DNA of 64,000 bases from an uncultured Lachnospiraceae bacterium (GCA_910578845.1 CAJTSL010000012.1:1-64000); one strand, 5' to 3'. Positions 1-9,169 are shown, numbered from the stretch's first letter. A program made the numbers and translations. The notes: generated by a model not told the origin, from the sequence alone.

Positions 1-40
1 ATACAGCGTCTAAGTGCCGACGGTGCCAAAGTGCCCTGCT

Positions 41-100
41 CGTGATCTTGTCTATATTGTATAATTAGGTTTTGGGAAATAGGAGTTTCGCAATCGCCTA
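41..100 (+). repeat. Dispersed palindromic repeat, mosaic 60-bp form (nadE leader)
   Basis: This 60-bp stretch matches 53873-53932 (before gatC) at about 55 of 60 positions. Its right part carries the arm AGTTTCGCAATCGCCTA (83-100) of the palindromic family found at 27239-27292 and elsewhere. The usual left arm is replaced by a different module containing CTTGTCTATATTGTATAAT. It ends 37 bp before the nadE start codon, so it would be transcribed as part of the leader or contain its promoter. Confidence 0.6.
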
Positions 101-137
101 TAATCAGGATAGGAAGGAAAGGAGCGCATTTAAGAAT

Positions 138-2051
138 ATGAAGCATGGATTTTTGAAAGTGGCAGCGGTAACGCCGAAGATAAAAGTAGCCGATCCGGCT
201 TATAATGCTAGCCGTATCTGTGAGTGCATGGAAGAAGCGGCTGAGCGTGGGGCGAAGATTATCGTTTTCCCGGAGCTTTGTGTGACGGGATATACATGTG
301 GGGATTTATTTTTACAGGATATCCTTATACGTGGGGCAAAAGAACAGCTACAAGTGATCACAGAGGCATCGGAGGGCAACGATGCGCTTGTGTTCGTGGG
401 ACTGCCGGTAGAAAAGGATCACAAACTTTATAATGTGGCGGCGGCGATCCAAAACGGGGAGATATTGGCGATGATCCCGAAACGATTTATCCCTGCTTAT
501 GCGGAGTTTTATGAAGCAAGGCATTTTTCGCCAGGGAATCAGGCATCCGAGCCTTTCTTATGGGAAGGGAAAGAAATTCCGTTTGGAACGAATATCTTGT
601 TGCAGGCGGATGACGAGTCTATGGAGGGACTTGTGGTGGCCTGCGAGATCTGTGAGGACATCTGGGCGGCTGATGCGCCGGGCATCGCACATGCGCTTGC
701 CGGAGCGAATGTTCTTGTGAATTTGTCGGCGTCGAATGAGACAATAGGCAAAGACTGCTACCGGGAGATGCTAGTCAAATCGGCGAGCGCGAAGCTCATT
801 GCAGGTTATGTTTATGCTTCCGCGGGAGAAGGAGAGTCTACACAGGATTTGGTTTTCGGGGGGCATAATATCATTGCGGAAAATGGCGTCATCCTGACAC
901 AGGCGAAGCGTTTCTGCGCCGAGAGCATTTATGCGGATCTTGATATACAACGTTTAAACCATGACAGGCGCAGGATGACGACGTACCTGCAAGGCGGAAA
1001 AGAAAAGTATCAGACAGTTTTCTTCCATCTGGAAGAGGAAGAGGTGAAGCTGGAACGGAGCTTCCCGGCTATGCCGTTTGTGCCAGCGCAAAAAGGAGAA
1101 CGAGAGAAGCGTTGCGATGAAATTTTATCCATACAGTCTTATGGATTAAAGAAGCGGTATGAGCATACCGGCTGCCGTTCCGCAGTCATCGGGGTATCGG
1201 GCGGGCTGGATTCTACGTTGGCGCTGCTTGTAACAGCACGGACATTTGATATGCTTTCAATAGAGCGCTCCCAGATCATCTCCGTGACGATGCCGTGTTT
1301 TGGGACAACGGACAGGACGTATGACAATGCTTGTAAACTTGCGGAGATACTTGGCACGGATTTACGGAAAGTAGATATCAAAGAGGCGGTAACGGTTCAT
1401 TTCCGGGACATTGGGCAGGCGCCCGAAAAGCAAGACGTGACGTATGAGAACGGGCAGGCGAGAGAACGCACGCAAGTGCTGATGGATATTGCGAACCAGA
1501 CGGGCGGCCTGGTGATTGGCACAGGAGACATGTCAGAGCTTGCGCTTGGATGGGCGACTTATAATGGCGACCATATGTCAATGTATGGCGTCAATGTCGG
1601 CGTGCCAAAGACGTTAGTGCGTCATCTGGTGCAGTATTATGCGGATACTTGTGGCAATGAGAAATTGCAGGAGGTTTTGTCTGATATACTTGACACGCCT
1701 GTCAGTCCAGAGCTTCTGCCGCCCAAGGACGGCGCTATCTCACAGAAAACGGAAGATTTGGTGGGGCCGTATGAATTGCATGACTTCTTCTTATATTATA
1801 TGTTGCGGTGTGGATTTTCGCCCGAGAAGATTTATCGTATCGCGAAGATGTCTTTTGCCGATAAGTACCCGGAAGATGTGATAGGGAAATGGCTGAAAAT
1901 ATTTTATCAGCGCTTTTTTGCCCAGCAGTTTAAACGTTCCTGTCTGCCGGATGGGCCGAAGGTGGGGAGCGTTTCGCTCTCGCCGAGAGGGGATTTGCGC
2001 ATGCCATCCGATGCCAGTGCGGCATTGTGGCTTAAAGAAGAACGCCTCTGA
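138..2051 (+). CDS. nadE: Glutamine-dependent NAD(+) synthetase
   Basis: Cytosolic enzyme for the last step of NAD synthesis: ATP-dependent amidation of nicotinate adenine dinucleotide, with ammonia from glutamine. The N-terminal third is a carbon-nitrogen hydrolase (glutaminase) domain with the Glu-Lys-Cys triad visible in FPELCVTGY (about residue 46), PKRFIPAYAEFYE and CEICEDIW. The C-terminal part is the synthetase domain with the ATP pyrophosphatase loop VSGGLDST near residue 354. The length, 637 residues, is normal for the two-domain form. The reading frame is open back to a TTG at 72, but the ATG at 138 has a GGAAAGGAG site about 13 bp upstream and begins where family members begin, so I prefer 138. 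A terminator follows directly, so it is probably monocistronic. Confidence 0.95.
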   Translation: MKHGFLKVAAVTPKIKVADPAYNASRICECMEEAAERGAKIIVFPELCVTGYTCGDLFLQDILIRGAKEQLQVITEASEGNDALVFVGLPVEKDHKLYNVAAAIQNGEILAMIPKRFIPAYAEFYEARHFSPGNQASEPFLWEGKEIPFGTNILLQADDESMEGLVVACEICEDIWAADAPGIAHALAGANVLVNLSASNETIGKDCYREMLVKSASAKLIAGYVYASAGEGESTQDLVFGGHNIIAENGVILTQAKRFCAESIYADLDIQRLNHDRRRMTTYLQGGKEKYQTVFFHLEEEEVKLERSFPAMPFVPAQKGEREKRCDEILSIQSYGLKKRYEHTGCRSAVIGVSGGLDSTLALLVTARTFDMLSIERSQIISVTMPCFGTTDRTYDNACKLAEILGTDLRKVDIKEAVTVHFRDIGQAPEKQDVTYENGQARERTQVLMDIANQTGGLVIGTGDMSELALGWATYNGDHMSMYGVNVGVPKTLVRHLVQYYADTCGNEKLQEVLSDILDTPVSPELLPPKDGAISQKTEDLVGPYELHDFFLYYMLRCGFSPEKIYRIAKMSFADKYPEDVIGKWLKIFYQRFFAQQFKRSCLPDGPKVGSVSLSPRGDLRMPSDASAALWLKEERL

Positions 2052-2070
2052 TGAGACGTTCTTCTTTTCG
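2034..2070 (+). terminator. Rho-independent terminator of nadE
   Basis: AAAGAAGAACG (2034-2044) pairs with CGTTCTTCTTT (2057-2067) around a 12-nt loop that includes the nadE stop codon. The A-rich 5' arm and T-rich 3' arm would let it also serve the convergent gene on the minus strand. Confidence 0.75.
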
Positions 2071-2556
2071 TCATTCTACGGTTTCTGTCATATCGACTGT
2101 TACGTCCGCATCTGCTGCCTTTTCTAAGGAGGCAGTGATAGCGTTTAACAGGATCATAGAGGTATATTTGTTGTCATCGGAATATGTAATGCCGTCCAAG
2201 CTTTGGTTGGCGATGATCTGATTCGCAAGGTCTTCGAAGGAAGGCTGGATCAGAGGATACATAGTGGTCACGGCTTCGTCCAGATTCACCAGTCGTATGG
2301 AATTGATATTTTGCTCATCAACAGTAACTTCTATTTCCACGACATTGTCATTTAGAATCAAGGAAGTGGTATATATACCGGGAACGTAGGTGTTTGTGGA
2401 GGTCTGCGTCATCGTGGGAACGGTTTCTTTCTTCTCATCTTTTGGCAGGAACATAATGATCAGCAGGATGATGAAAAGGATACCGAGCACGGCAAAGATG
2501 CCGGTATATATTAATTCTTTTACATGAAGCACAACAATTTTAGTTTTGGAACTCAT
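2071..2556 (-). CDS. Membrane-anchored protein with FMN-binding-like domain
   Basis: The 161-residue protein has one N-terminal transmembrane helix (about residues 13-36, GIFAVLGILFIILLIIMFL), then an extracytoplasmic domain beginning GIYTTSLILNDNVVEIEVTV. The strand pattern and the late ITYSDDNKYTS segment recall the FMN-binding domain of RnfG/NqrC proteins. The usual SGAT-type threonine that carries covalent FMN is not there, so flavin binding is doubtful. It is convergent with nadE and shares its terminator region. The ribosome site (GGGGAT before the ATG) is weak. Function unknown; the domain assignment is tentative and the gene itself is well supported by its length and clean boundaries. 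Confidence 0.75.
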   Translation of the reverse strand: MSSKTKIVVLHVKELIYTGIFAVLGILFIILLIIMFLPKDEKKETVPTMTQTSTNTYVPGIYTTSLILNDNVVEIEVTVDEQNINSIRLVNLDEAVTTMYPLIQPSFEDLANQIIANQSLDGITYSDDNKYTSMILLNAITASLEKAADADVTVDMTETVE

Positions 2557-2663
2557 AAAAATATCCCCATAGAAAATCTTTTTATCAGTCTATGAGATGA
2601 GTGGGGGATTTATGACTGTTTTGTATATGCTTAAAGTAACATCATAGGAAGAGAGGAGCACAT

Positions 2664-5591
2664 ATGTCTATATTATTGGAATTAGGGGGGATCTGGCAGG
2701 CAGATATCGGGGATGGAAGATGTTATGCAATGCAGCTTCCAGGGACGCTCGATGAGAACCGCATCGGATACCGGGATTGTGTAGATGGCAGGCTGCATCC
2801 GGATGAGGCATTGGGATGTGAGAAAGTGGCAGATGTGTCAGATTTAATGGATACGACAGATGTGTCATATATGCTGGATAAGACAGATCCGCCGGATATG
2901 CAAGATGTGCCGGATATGCAAGATGTGCCGGATATGCAAGGAGCGCCGGATATGCAAGGAGCGCCGGATATGCAAGGTGCGCCGGATATGCAAGGTGTTC
3001 CGGATCTGTCGGATGCGGAAGCTATGCCAGATGTTACATTAACAGCAGGGGCCGACAAGCCAATTGCCACACGCTTTACCAGAAAGCATACATATGAAGG
3101 AGCAGTGCAGCTAAGGCGTAGGATTACCGTTGTAGAGCCGAAGGGGAAACGGATTTTCTTAGAAGCCGAACGCGCAAGGTGTCTTAGGCTGTTCATAGAT
3201 GACAGAGAAGTCATTCCTTTTCATAAGACAAGCCTTAGCACGCCGCATGTGTTTGAAGTGAGCGGTTTAACGGACGGGACACATGAAATGACAATTGTGT
3301 CAGATAATAGTTATCCAGGATTGCCGCATGATGCGATTACTTATTCGTCGGCAGCAACGGACGAGACACAGACCAATTGGAATGGCATTCTGGGATATTT
3401 CCGCTTGCGGGCGCAGGAGAATGTATTTATCGAGGCGGTGCGGGTTTATCCAGTGGGAGATACACTAACTGTGAGAGCAGAGATTTGTGCAGACAGGGCA
3501 TGGGAAGGGACGTTGTGTATTTCATCCAAAGCCTTGGGAACGGCAGGAGGAGTGTCAAGTGCAGACATAGAAACTGTGGTGGCAGTGGAAAAAGGCATGA
3601 CAGAACTGGTATGGGAAGATTTGCCAGTCAAAGCCGATGTCAGACGGTGGGATGAGGAAGAAGGATTCCTGTATGAAATGACCGTTACCCTATCAAATGG
3701 AGAGGAAAAGACGGTTTCTTTCGGCATCAGGGATTTTGGATGGAATGAGGAGGGCAGGCTGTCATTAAACGGCAGGACGGTTTTCCTTCGCAGCGAGGCA
3801 AACTGCGCCGTATTCCCGGAAACAGGATATGCACCTATGTCGGTTGGGGATTGGATGGATATTTTACAGCTTTATCGCTCTTATGGCGTCAATTGCATGC
3901 GCTTCCATTCGCATTGTCCGCCGGAGGCGGCATTTACGGCAGCAGACAGGATAGGGATGCTGATGCAGCCGGAGTTGTCGCATTGGAATCCAAAGGATGC
4001 GTTTGAATCAGAGGAAAGCTTTGCTTATTACGAAACGGAGCTTAGGGGAATATTGCGGATGCTTGCCAATCATCCATCGTTTGTGATGCTGACGCTCGGC
4101 AATGAGCTGCATGCTTCTGAAAAAGGGCATGAACGGATGCGAGAACTGTTGCGGATGGCACGCAGCTTGGATGCTACAAGGCTATATGCGGATGGCTCGA
4201 ATGTACATTACGGGGAGATTGGCTGTGAGCAGGAGAGCGATTTTTATACTTCTTCTAAATATTTCACCGAGGACATACGTGGGACATTCGCGAATATGGA
4301 AGGGTATATCAATCATTGCTATCCAGGCGCTTGTACTACTTTTGACGGGACGATGGAGAAAATCCGCCAGACATATAAGAAACCAGTGTTTAGCTTTGAA
4401 GTGGGACAGTTTGAGATTTTACCCGATTTCGGGGAATTAGAGGAATTCCGGGGTATTTCGGATCCAGTCAATTTGCGAATCATAAAAGAGCGCGTTGACA
4501 GGAAGGGACTGTCGGCCTGTTGGAAAAGATATGTAGAAGCGTCGGGAGAGCTTGCCAAGATATGTTACCGCGAAGAGATTGAAGCAGCGATGCGCACGAG
4601 AGCGCTTTCCGGTATCTCTTTGCTTGGGTTACAGGATTTCCCGGGGCAGGGGACGGCGTTAGTGGGCATGTTGGATTCCCATTTGCATAGTAAGCCGTAT
4701 GATTTTGCGAAACCGGAGGCTTTCCGCGCTTTTTTTGCCGCAAAGCTGCCACTTGTGCTACTGCCCAAATATACATATGAAAGTACGGAGACGCTTCATG
4801 CCACGGTCGAGATTGCCAATTTCGGGAAAGAAGGACTGACGGGGAATTTATGTTACGAATTGTCCGGGGAGGGTTTTTCCTGTAAAGGAGAACTGGCCAA
4901 ACAGATCACCTGCCTTCCGGGAATGTTGACACGTGCCGAGGAAGTATCGGTTCCGCTTGCCAAGGTGAAAAGACCTTGTAAGCTACAGCTTAAAGTGTCG
5001 CTTGGTGAGGTGGCAAATGATTATCCAATCTGGGTTTATCCACGGACAGAACCTGTTTGCCCGGATGGCGTGTTAGAAACGGAGCATTTTGACGAAGCTG
5101 CGAAAGCAGCGCTGGAAGCAGGGAAAAGCGTATACTTGACGCCGCAATCTACGAAGGAAGCGCTGCCGGATTCCATTCAGGCGCAGTTTTCCCCGGATTT
5201 CTGGTCCGTAGGGACGTTCCCGGAACAGGAGGGCGGCATGGGGCAGCTCATAGATGAGCAACACCCGATTTTCCGGGAGTTCCCGACCGATTTCCATAGT
5301 AATTGGCAGTGGTGGGCGATGGCAGTACAGAGGGCAGTGATTTTGCCAGAGCGTTATGAGGCGATTATTGCGGAGATGGACAGTTATGCTTACCTCCGCC
5401 CGATGGCGAAGCTATTGGAATGTCGCTGTGGCAAAGGGAAACTTCTTTTCTCGACAATGGGACTACAAGATTTACAGCAGTACCCGGAAGCCAGGGCGCT
5501 TCTTAGCGCGATTTATCGCTATCTGGCTTCACCGGAATTTACACCGGAGCAGGAAATTGCGGCAGAGGTGATAGAGAAGATGGTAAGATAA
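2664..5591 (+). CDS. Glycoside hydrolase family 2 protein (beta-galactosidase-like) with internal hexapeptide repeats
   Basis: A retaining beta-glycosidase of family GH2, 975 residues, with no signal peptide and so probably cytoplasmic. Domain order is sugar-binding jelly roll, immunoglobulin-like domain (about 260-350), TIM barrel (about 360-690) and a C-terminal extension. The likely acid/base is Glu481 in LTLGNELHAS and the nucleophile Glu579 in FSFEVGQF. GAGAGGAGCACAT precedes the ATG. The oddity is about 80 extra residues between LPGTLDENRIG and ATRFTRKHTYEG, which are normally close together. They consist of low-complexity PDMQDV/PDMQGA hexapeptides encoded by 18-bp repeats. The insert should loop out of the fold, so activity is plausible but not assured. 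Substrate cannot be named from sequence. Confidence 0.88.
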   Translation: MSILLELGGIWQADIGDGRCYAMQLPGTLDENRIGYRDCVDGRLHPDEALGCEKVADVSDLMDTTDVSYMLDKTDPPDMQDVPDMQDVPDMQGAPDMQGAPDMQGAPDMQGVPDLSDAEAMPDVTLTAGADKPIATRFTRKHTYEGAVQLRRRITVVEPKGKRIFLEAERARCLRLFIDDREVIPFHKTSLSTPHVFEVSGLTDGTHEMTIVSDNSYPGLPHDAITYSSAATDETQTNWNGILGYFRLRAQENVFIEAVRVYPVGDTLTVRAEICADRAWEGTLCISSKALGTAGGVSSADIETVVAVEKGMTELVWEDLPVKADVRRWDEEEGFLYEMTVTLSNGEEKTVSFGIRDFGWNEEGRLSLNGRTVFLRSEANCAVFPETGYAPMSVGDWMDILQLYRSYGVNCMRFHSHCPPEAAFTAADRIGMLMQPELSHWNPKDAFESEESFAYYETELRGILRMLANHPSFVMLTLGNELHASEKGHERMRELLRMARSLDATRLYADGSNVHYGEIGCEQESDFYTSSKYFTEDIRGTFANMEGYINHCYPGACTTFDGTMEKIRQTYKKPVFSFEVGQFEILPDFGELEEFRGISDPVNLRIIKERVDRKGLSACWKRYVEASGELAKICYREEIEAAMRTRALSGISLLGLQDFPGQGTALVGMLDSHLHSKPYDFAKPEAFRAFFAAKLPLVLLPKYTYESTETLHATVEIANFGKEGLTGNLCYELSGEGFSCKGELAKQITCLPGMLTRAEEVSVPLAKVKRPCKLQLKVSLGEVANDYPIWVYPRTEPVCPDGVLETEHFDEAAKAALEAGKSVYLTPQSTKEALPDSIQAQFSPDFWSVGTFPEQEGGMGQLIDEQHPIFREFPTDFHSNWQWWAMAVQRAVILPERYEAIIAEMDSYAYLRPMAKLLECRCGKGKLLFSTMGLQDLQQYPEARALLSAIYRYLASPEFTPEQEIAAEVIEKMVR
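2832..3017 (+). repeat. Tandem repeats inside the GH2 gene (2 x 27 bp, then 7 x 18 bp)
   Basis: Two imperfect 27-bp units (2832-2858, 2859-2885; DVSxxxDxT) are followed by seven 18-bp units from 2892 to 3017. Six start CCGGATATGCAAG and encode PDMQDV, PDMQDV, PDMQGA, PDMQGA, PDMQGA, PDMQGV; the seventh (PDLSDA) is degenerate. All units keep the reading frame. Neighbouring units are nearly identical in DNA, which points to recent slippage. Confidence 0.9.
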
Positions 5592-5606
5592 GGAGACATA
5601 TGTCCT

Positions 5607-5643
5607 GCGCTTGGCGAAAAGATGCCTTTTGCCAAGCGCTTTT
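5607..5643 (+). terminator. Terminator after the GH2 gene, possibly bidirectional
   Basis: GCGCTTGGC (5607-5615) pairs with GCCAAGCGC (5631-5639), extended inward by AAAAG/CTTTT with one bulged G, and followed by TTTT. It lies between the GH2 gene and the convergent MATE gene. Confidence 0.75.
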
Positions 5644-5660
5644 AAAAGCCATTGCGCGGC

Positions 5661-7001
5661 TTATGCCCGGAATTCCGCTTTATGTATATAGCATGCGCCC
5701 AAAATGAAGAGAAAACATATCACCCATGTCACGGGTTCGCAAATGCATACGGCTATGTAGCCATAGACCGGGACAAACCAAAAGGCGAACACTACTTTTC
5801 CAGCCAGCTCCAATGCGCTGCACAAAAGCGGCGAAATGGAATGCTGCATCCCTTGCAGAGCATTTCTAAGGATGATCAGGACTGCCATGGGCGGCATGAT
5901 AGGAAAGCTTAGCTTCAGATAAAGAACGGCGCTTGCAATCACTTCTTCATTCTGGCTGCCTGTAATGAGCCGCACGGCACCGGGAGCCGATGAAAATGCA
6001 AAGACCATGGCGATTACCCACCAGATGCCGAATAAGAAAAGCGCTGTCCAGATCCCTTTCTTGATTCTCTCCGGGCGCCTAGCCCCGAAATTCTGGCTGG
6101 AATAAGTCGCGACGCCTGTGCCTAGCGCAAGCCCCGGTGTATGGAAAAGCTCAGCGAGACGCCTTGCGCCGACTTGCGCGGCAATATAAGTATTCCCTAG
6201 CGCGTTGATGCTGCTTTGCAAAATAACACTCCCGATGTTATAGACCGTGCTCATAAGAGCCATACTAAGGCCCGTCCAGTACATATTCAGTACAAACTTT
6301 GGGCTTACCCTACATTCCTTTTTTCCGAAACGAAGCTGCGGATAATGAAGCGCAATATAGATGAGGCCCAAAACCGCGCTGATCCCCTGCGCAAGGATGG
6401 TGGCTGTCGCTGCGCCTCTAACGCCCATTGCCAGAGGCTTCATGAATAGGAAATCTAAAGCGATGTTCAATACACTGCTGAATAACAGAAACTTAAGCGG
6501 CGTTGAACTGTTGCCCAGAGCTTGTAACAGGCTGGCTTCCAGATTATACGCCATTGTCAGGGGGATGCCTGCCAATATGATCGTCAGATAGCCTGACGCT
6601 CCGTCCCAAAGAGCTTCCGGTACTTGCATAGCGGCAAGGAGCGGATCCTGGAAGATAAGAAATCCGGTGGTCATGACAGCGGCAGATAAGCCGGAGAGAA
6701 TCACCATCCAACAAACCGATTCTTTCATCCTGCGCCAGTCTGCGGCGCCGAAATAACGGCTTACGGTCAAAGCGAGCCCGTTATTGAGGCCAAAGGCCGT
6801 ATTGGTGATCAGGCCATACAGCGCGGCAGTCGCTCCAATCTGTGCGAGTGCATTATCCCCAAGCAGATGCCCTGCAATAGAAGTATCCGCCAGGTTATAA
6901 AGCTGCTGTAATAGATTCCCCAGAAACAACGGCAAGGTGAAGCGCAGCAAAAGCCGCACCGGGCTGCCCTTTGTCATATCCAGGACACGATTGTCGTTCA
7001 T
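5661..7001 (-). CDS. MATE family efflux transporter
   Basis: Integral membrane antiporter of the multidrug and toxic compound extrusion family, 446 residues, about twelve hydrophobic helices in two MatE halves. The N-terminus (TKGSPVRLLLRFTLPLFLGNLLQQLYNLADTS is the recognisable region) and the following NALAQIGATAALYGLITNTAFGLNNG are typical. GAGGAGGAG lies 8 bp before the ATG. It is transcribed divergently from the AraC-type regulator at 7203, with about 200 bp between the two starts, so local control by that regulator is plausible but unproven. The exported substrate is unknown. Confidence 0.9.
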   Translation of the reverse strand: MNDNRVLDMTKGSPVRLLLRFTLPLFLGNLLQQLYNLADTSIAGHLLGDNALAQIGATAALYGLITNTAFGLNNGLALTVSRYFGAADWRRMKESVCWMVILSGLSAAVMTTGFLIFQDPLLAAMQVPEALWDGASGYLTIILAGIPLTMAYNLEASLLQALGNSSTPLKFLLFSSVLNIALDFLFMKPLAMGVRGAATATILAQGISAVLGLIYIALHYPQLRFGKKECRVSPKFVLNMYWTGLSMALMSTVYNIGSVILQSSINALGNTYIAAQVGARRLAELFHTPGLALGTGVATYSSQNFGARRPERIKKGIWTALFLFGIWWVIAMVFAFSSAPGAVRLITGSQNEEVIASAVLYLKLSFPIMPPMAVLIILRNALQGMQHSISPLLCSALELAGKVVFAFWFVPVYGYIAVCICEPVTWVICFLFILGACYIHKAEFRA

Positions 7002-7146
7002 AGATTACTCCTCCTCGTTATGCTATATACTATAAATTTTCGGACTATTTAGATGCATGCATTTTGTCATCCGAATCCGATTATCTGTGTTTGTATCAGA
7101 AAAAATACTGAATAATGTCCTATGGATAATAGCATATAATTGCATA

Positions 7147-7175
7147 TTGCTGCTTTAGGGAAAACGACATATAAT
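7147..7175 (+). promoter_or_regulatory. Sigma-A promoter of the AraC regulator
   Basis: TTGCTG (7147-7152), 17-bp spacer, TATAAT (7170-7175). The predicted transcript starts near 7182, downstream of the upstream TTG that extends the frame. This favours the GTG at 7203 as the translation start. Confidence 0.6.
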
Positions 7176-7202
7176 ATAACAAATGCGACAGGAGATGGTC
7201 AT

Positions 7203-8099
7203 GTGATTAGGAAACCGAGTTCTATTACGGTAGACAATTATGGGAAAGAATTGCAGGAGAAGGAGCCGCTATTATTGGACTTGACGGTCAATGATGGGGA
7301 TATCCATCAATTTGCAGCAGGTTATATTCCTTCCCATTGGCATAAAGAGCTGGAGATTTTCGTTTTACTGGAAGGGCGTGTGCAGATTGGGGTCGGGGAT
7401 TCTACATACAGTCTACAGGCGGGAGAAGGGTGCTTGATCAATACGGAGGTCATCCATTCCTTTACGGCGGATATTCCATCTGCATGCCATTACCGCTCTT
7501 TTGTGTTCAATCCTGATATTGTTGCAGGGATGCCGGGCAGTATCTTTGAAATGGCATATGTCCGTCCCCTGTTAGAGAATGGCGTCCCTTTTATTGCATT
7601 TTGTAAAGAACAGGGTGACAATGCGTACTTTGAACAGTTTGAGCGGGCTTTTTCGGCATTCGCTGCAGAAGAATACGGCTATGAGTTCCAGGTGAGGGAC
7701 GCCCTGTCCAATATCGTATTATATGCCAAATCGAAAGGAGCGGGCGTAGCAAGCTGCTCAGTCCCGTCCGTTAAAGAAAAACGCCTGAAAGAAATGCTAA
7801 TATGGATAGACCAGCATTTAGGGAAGAATATTACTGTTTCGGAAATCGCAGCCGCCGCGAATGTCTGTACAAGAGAATGTCAGCGTATCTTTCAACAGTA
7901 TCTGCATGATAATCCGATTGCCTATGTGCGGAGGAAAAGGATTTTCTACGCGGCAAGGCTGTTAGCCGAGACCGATAGCCCGGTTACCGATATTGCGCTT
8001 AACTGTGGCTTTTCTAATCCGAGCTATTTCTCCAAACAGTTCGGGGAGCTGATGGGCAGCACGCCCAGCGAGTACCGGGAGATGAAGCGATTTTATTAG
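7203..8099 (+). CDS. AraC family transcriptional regulator with cupin sensor domain
   Basis: DNA-binding regulator, 298 residues from GTG 7203. The N-terminal half is a cupin-like effector domain (PSHWHKELEIFVLLEGRVQIGVG, around residues 45-75) of the type that senses sugars or small metabolites. The C-terminal 100 residues hold two helix-turn-helix motifs (ITVSEIAAAANVCTRECQRIFQ and VTDIALNCGFSNPSYFSKQF). GTG 7203 has AGGAG 8 bp upstream, and the promoter at 7147-7175 excludes the longer TTG start at 7140. It is divergent from the MATE transporter, its likeliest target. The effector is unknown. Confidence 0.88.
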   Translation: MIRKPSSITVDNYGKELQEKEPLLLDLTVNDGDIHQFAAGYIPSHWHKELEIFVLLEGRVQIGVGDSTYSLQAGEGCLINTEVIHSFTADIPSACHYRSFVFNPDIVAGMPGSIFEMAYVRPLLENGVPFIAFCKEQGDNAYFEQFERAFSAFAAEEYGYEFQVRDALSNIVLYAKSKGAGVASCSVPSVKEKRLKEMLIWIDQHLGKNITVSEIAAAANVCTRECQRIFQQYLHDNPIAYVRRKRIFYAARLLAETDSPVTDIALNCGFSNPSYFSKQFGELMGSTPSEYREMKRFY

Positions 8100-8631
8100 A
8101 GGATTATCTGGTGGGGGAAGAAGGGGAATGTATCTTTTTAGGAAGTATCAAAATACTCTTATAAAACATGGTTTGTTTCTAATTTAGATGGTACTTTACA
8201 TTATCCGTAACGGCACGGTTCTTGCCAATACTCTCTTCAAGAGAGCGGATCTTGATGAACCGGATATGGAAGAGTTGTACAATAGGATAGGCGGAAAGCG
8301 ACAGAATGTGGCAGATGAAGAGTTTGAACAGCTTGAATTTTGTTACTATTAGAATTCAGATGTTTCCATTGAGTAATCAGCTATTTCGGTGTATACTTAA
8401 TATGATTAATTGATTATGAATAATCGGGTTATAAGAGGTGGTAAAGTTTGATGGCTAATAAAATATCTGAAAAGCACGAAAGCTCATAATAGATGAAATT
8501 ATATTTTTTGGAGCAATATGTGCATCCTCTTGTCCAGAGGTTTTAGTGGGATGAAGATTGCGGGGAATGGATAGATTTACAGGAAAAATGTGCATGAGAG
8601 AATGCTTTTCTAAAAAAGAAAGTAGGATACC
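8100..8631. other. 530-bp stretch with little coding signal and one 54-codon frame
   Basis: There is no convincing gene here. A 54-codon plus-strand frame (8188-8352) reads VLYIIRNGTVLANTLFKRAD and then an acidic segment ending FEQLEFCYY. It has no clear ribosome site and I do not recognise it. A second short frame, MANKISEKHESS, opens at 8451. The stretch is more A/T-rich than its flanks, and together with the next gene it may be the remains of a larger inserted segment. Confidence 0.3.
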
Positions 8632-9156
8632 GTGGATAGAAACGTACATATTATTGTGAGCTTGAAGGGTGAGAAGATTGTCCTGATCAATGACACCCGT
8701 TTTAAAGGCAAAAAACGGGAAGACTGGAAAGAGGTAGAAAACTATCTCAAAGAATATGTCGGAGAATTTTATGAGATTGCGGAAACATCTGAAAAGATAT
8801 TCATATCCAGTAGTTTTCCGAATGAATATACCGGTTCGGAGAGTAGGCTTGCCCTAAAAGGGGCTGTTGCGAAGGCAAAGGCCAATGCGGCCCAGGGGAT
8901 ACCGGAGCTGATCCAGATTGCTACAAATGGGGAATATTCGGAGAATACGAAAAAGAAGCATGAGAAGGATGCTAAATATGGTTGGTATCGGTATGATGTC
9001 AGGTTTGCTTTGCCAGTATATGATGACAAGAGCGGTGAAGTTTGCCACCATAATATCTTTTTTGCCCGGATGCTGGTTCGTCATGATGCTGATGGCAAGA
9101 AATATCTTTATGACCTGCTGGCAATAAAAAAAGAAACGAGCAGCCCGCTTGAGTAA
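8632..9156 (+). CDS. Orphan BECR-fold-like protein (LPD3/PBECR type), function unknown
   Basis: A 174-residue soluble protein starting at GTG 8632 behind a weak AGGA site. Its C-terminal half (about residues 82-168) runs KGAVAKAKANAAQGIPELIQIA, then GWYRYDVRFALPVY, ARMLVRHDADGKKYLYDLLAIKK. This helix followed by a strand-rich basic segment resembles the LPD3/PBECR domains usually found at the C-terminus of large phage or conjugative polyvalent proteins. Here it stands alone with no phage genes nearby. The resemblance is from memory of the family pattern and needs a profile search. Nuclease activity should not be assumed. Confidence 0.55.
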   Translation: MDRNVHIIVSLKGEKIVLINDTRFKGKKREDWKEVENYLKEYVGEFYEIAETSEKIFISSSFPNEYTGSESRLALKGAVAKAKANAAQGIPELIQIATNGEYSENTKKKHEKDAKYGWYRYDVRFALPVYDDKSGEVCHHNIFFARMLVRHDADGKKYLYDLLAIKKETSSPLE

Positions 9157-9169
9157 AAACTGTACGGTG

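Noticed and set aside
2723..3214. Open frame of 163 codons on the minus strand across the GH2 repeats
   Set aside because: It is the mirror of the repeat array (CISGAP hexapeptides); the plus-strand frame has clear GH2 domains and a ribosome site.
8632..9156. Considered this region as a prophage or integrative element
   Set aside because: Only a single gene with phage-like flavour is present; no integrase, structural genes, att repeats or tRNA were seen.
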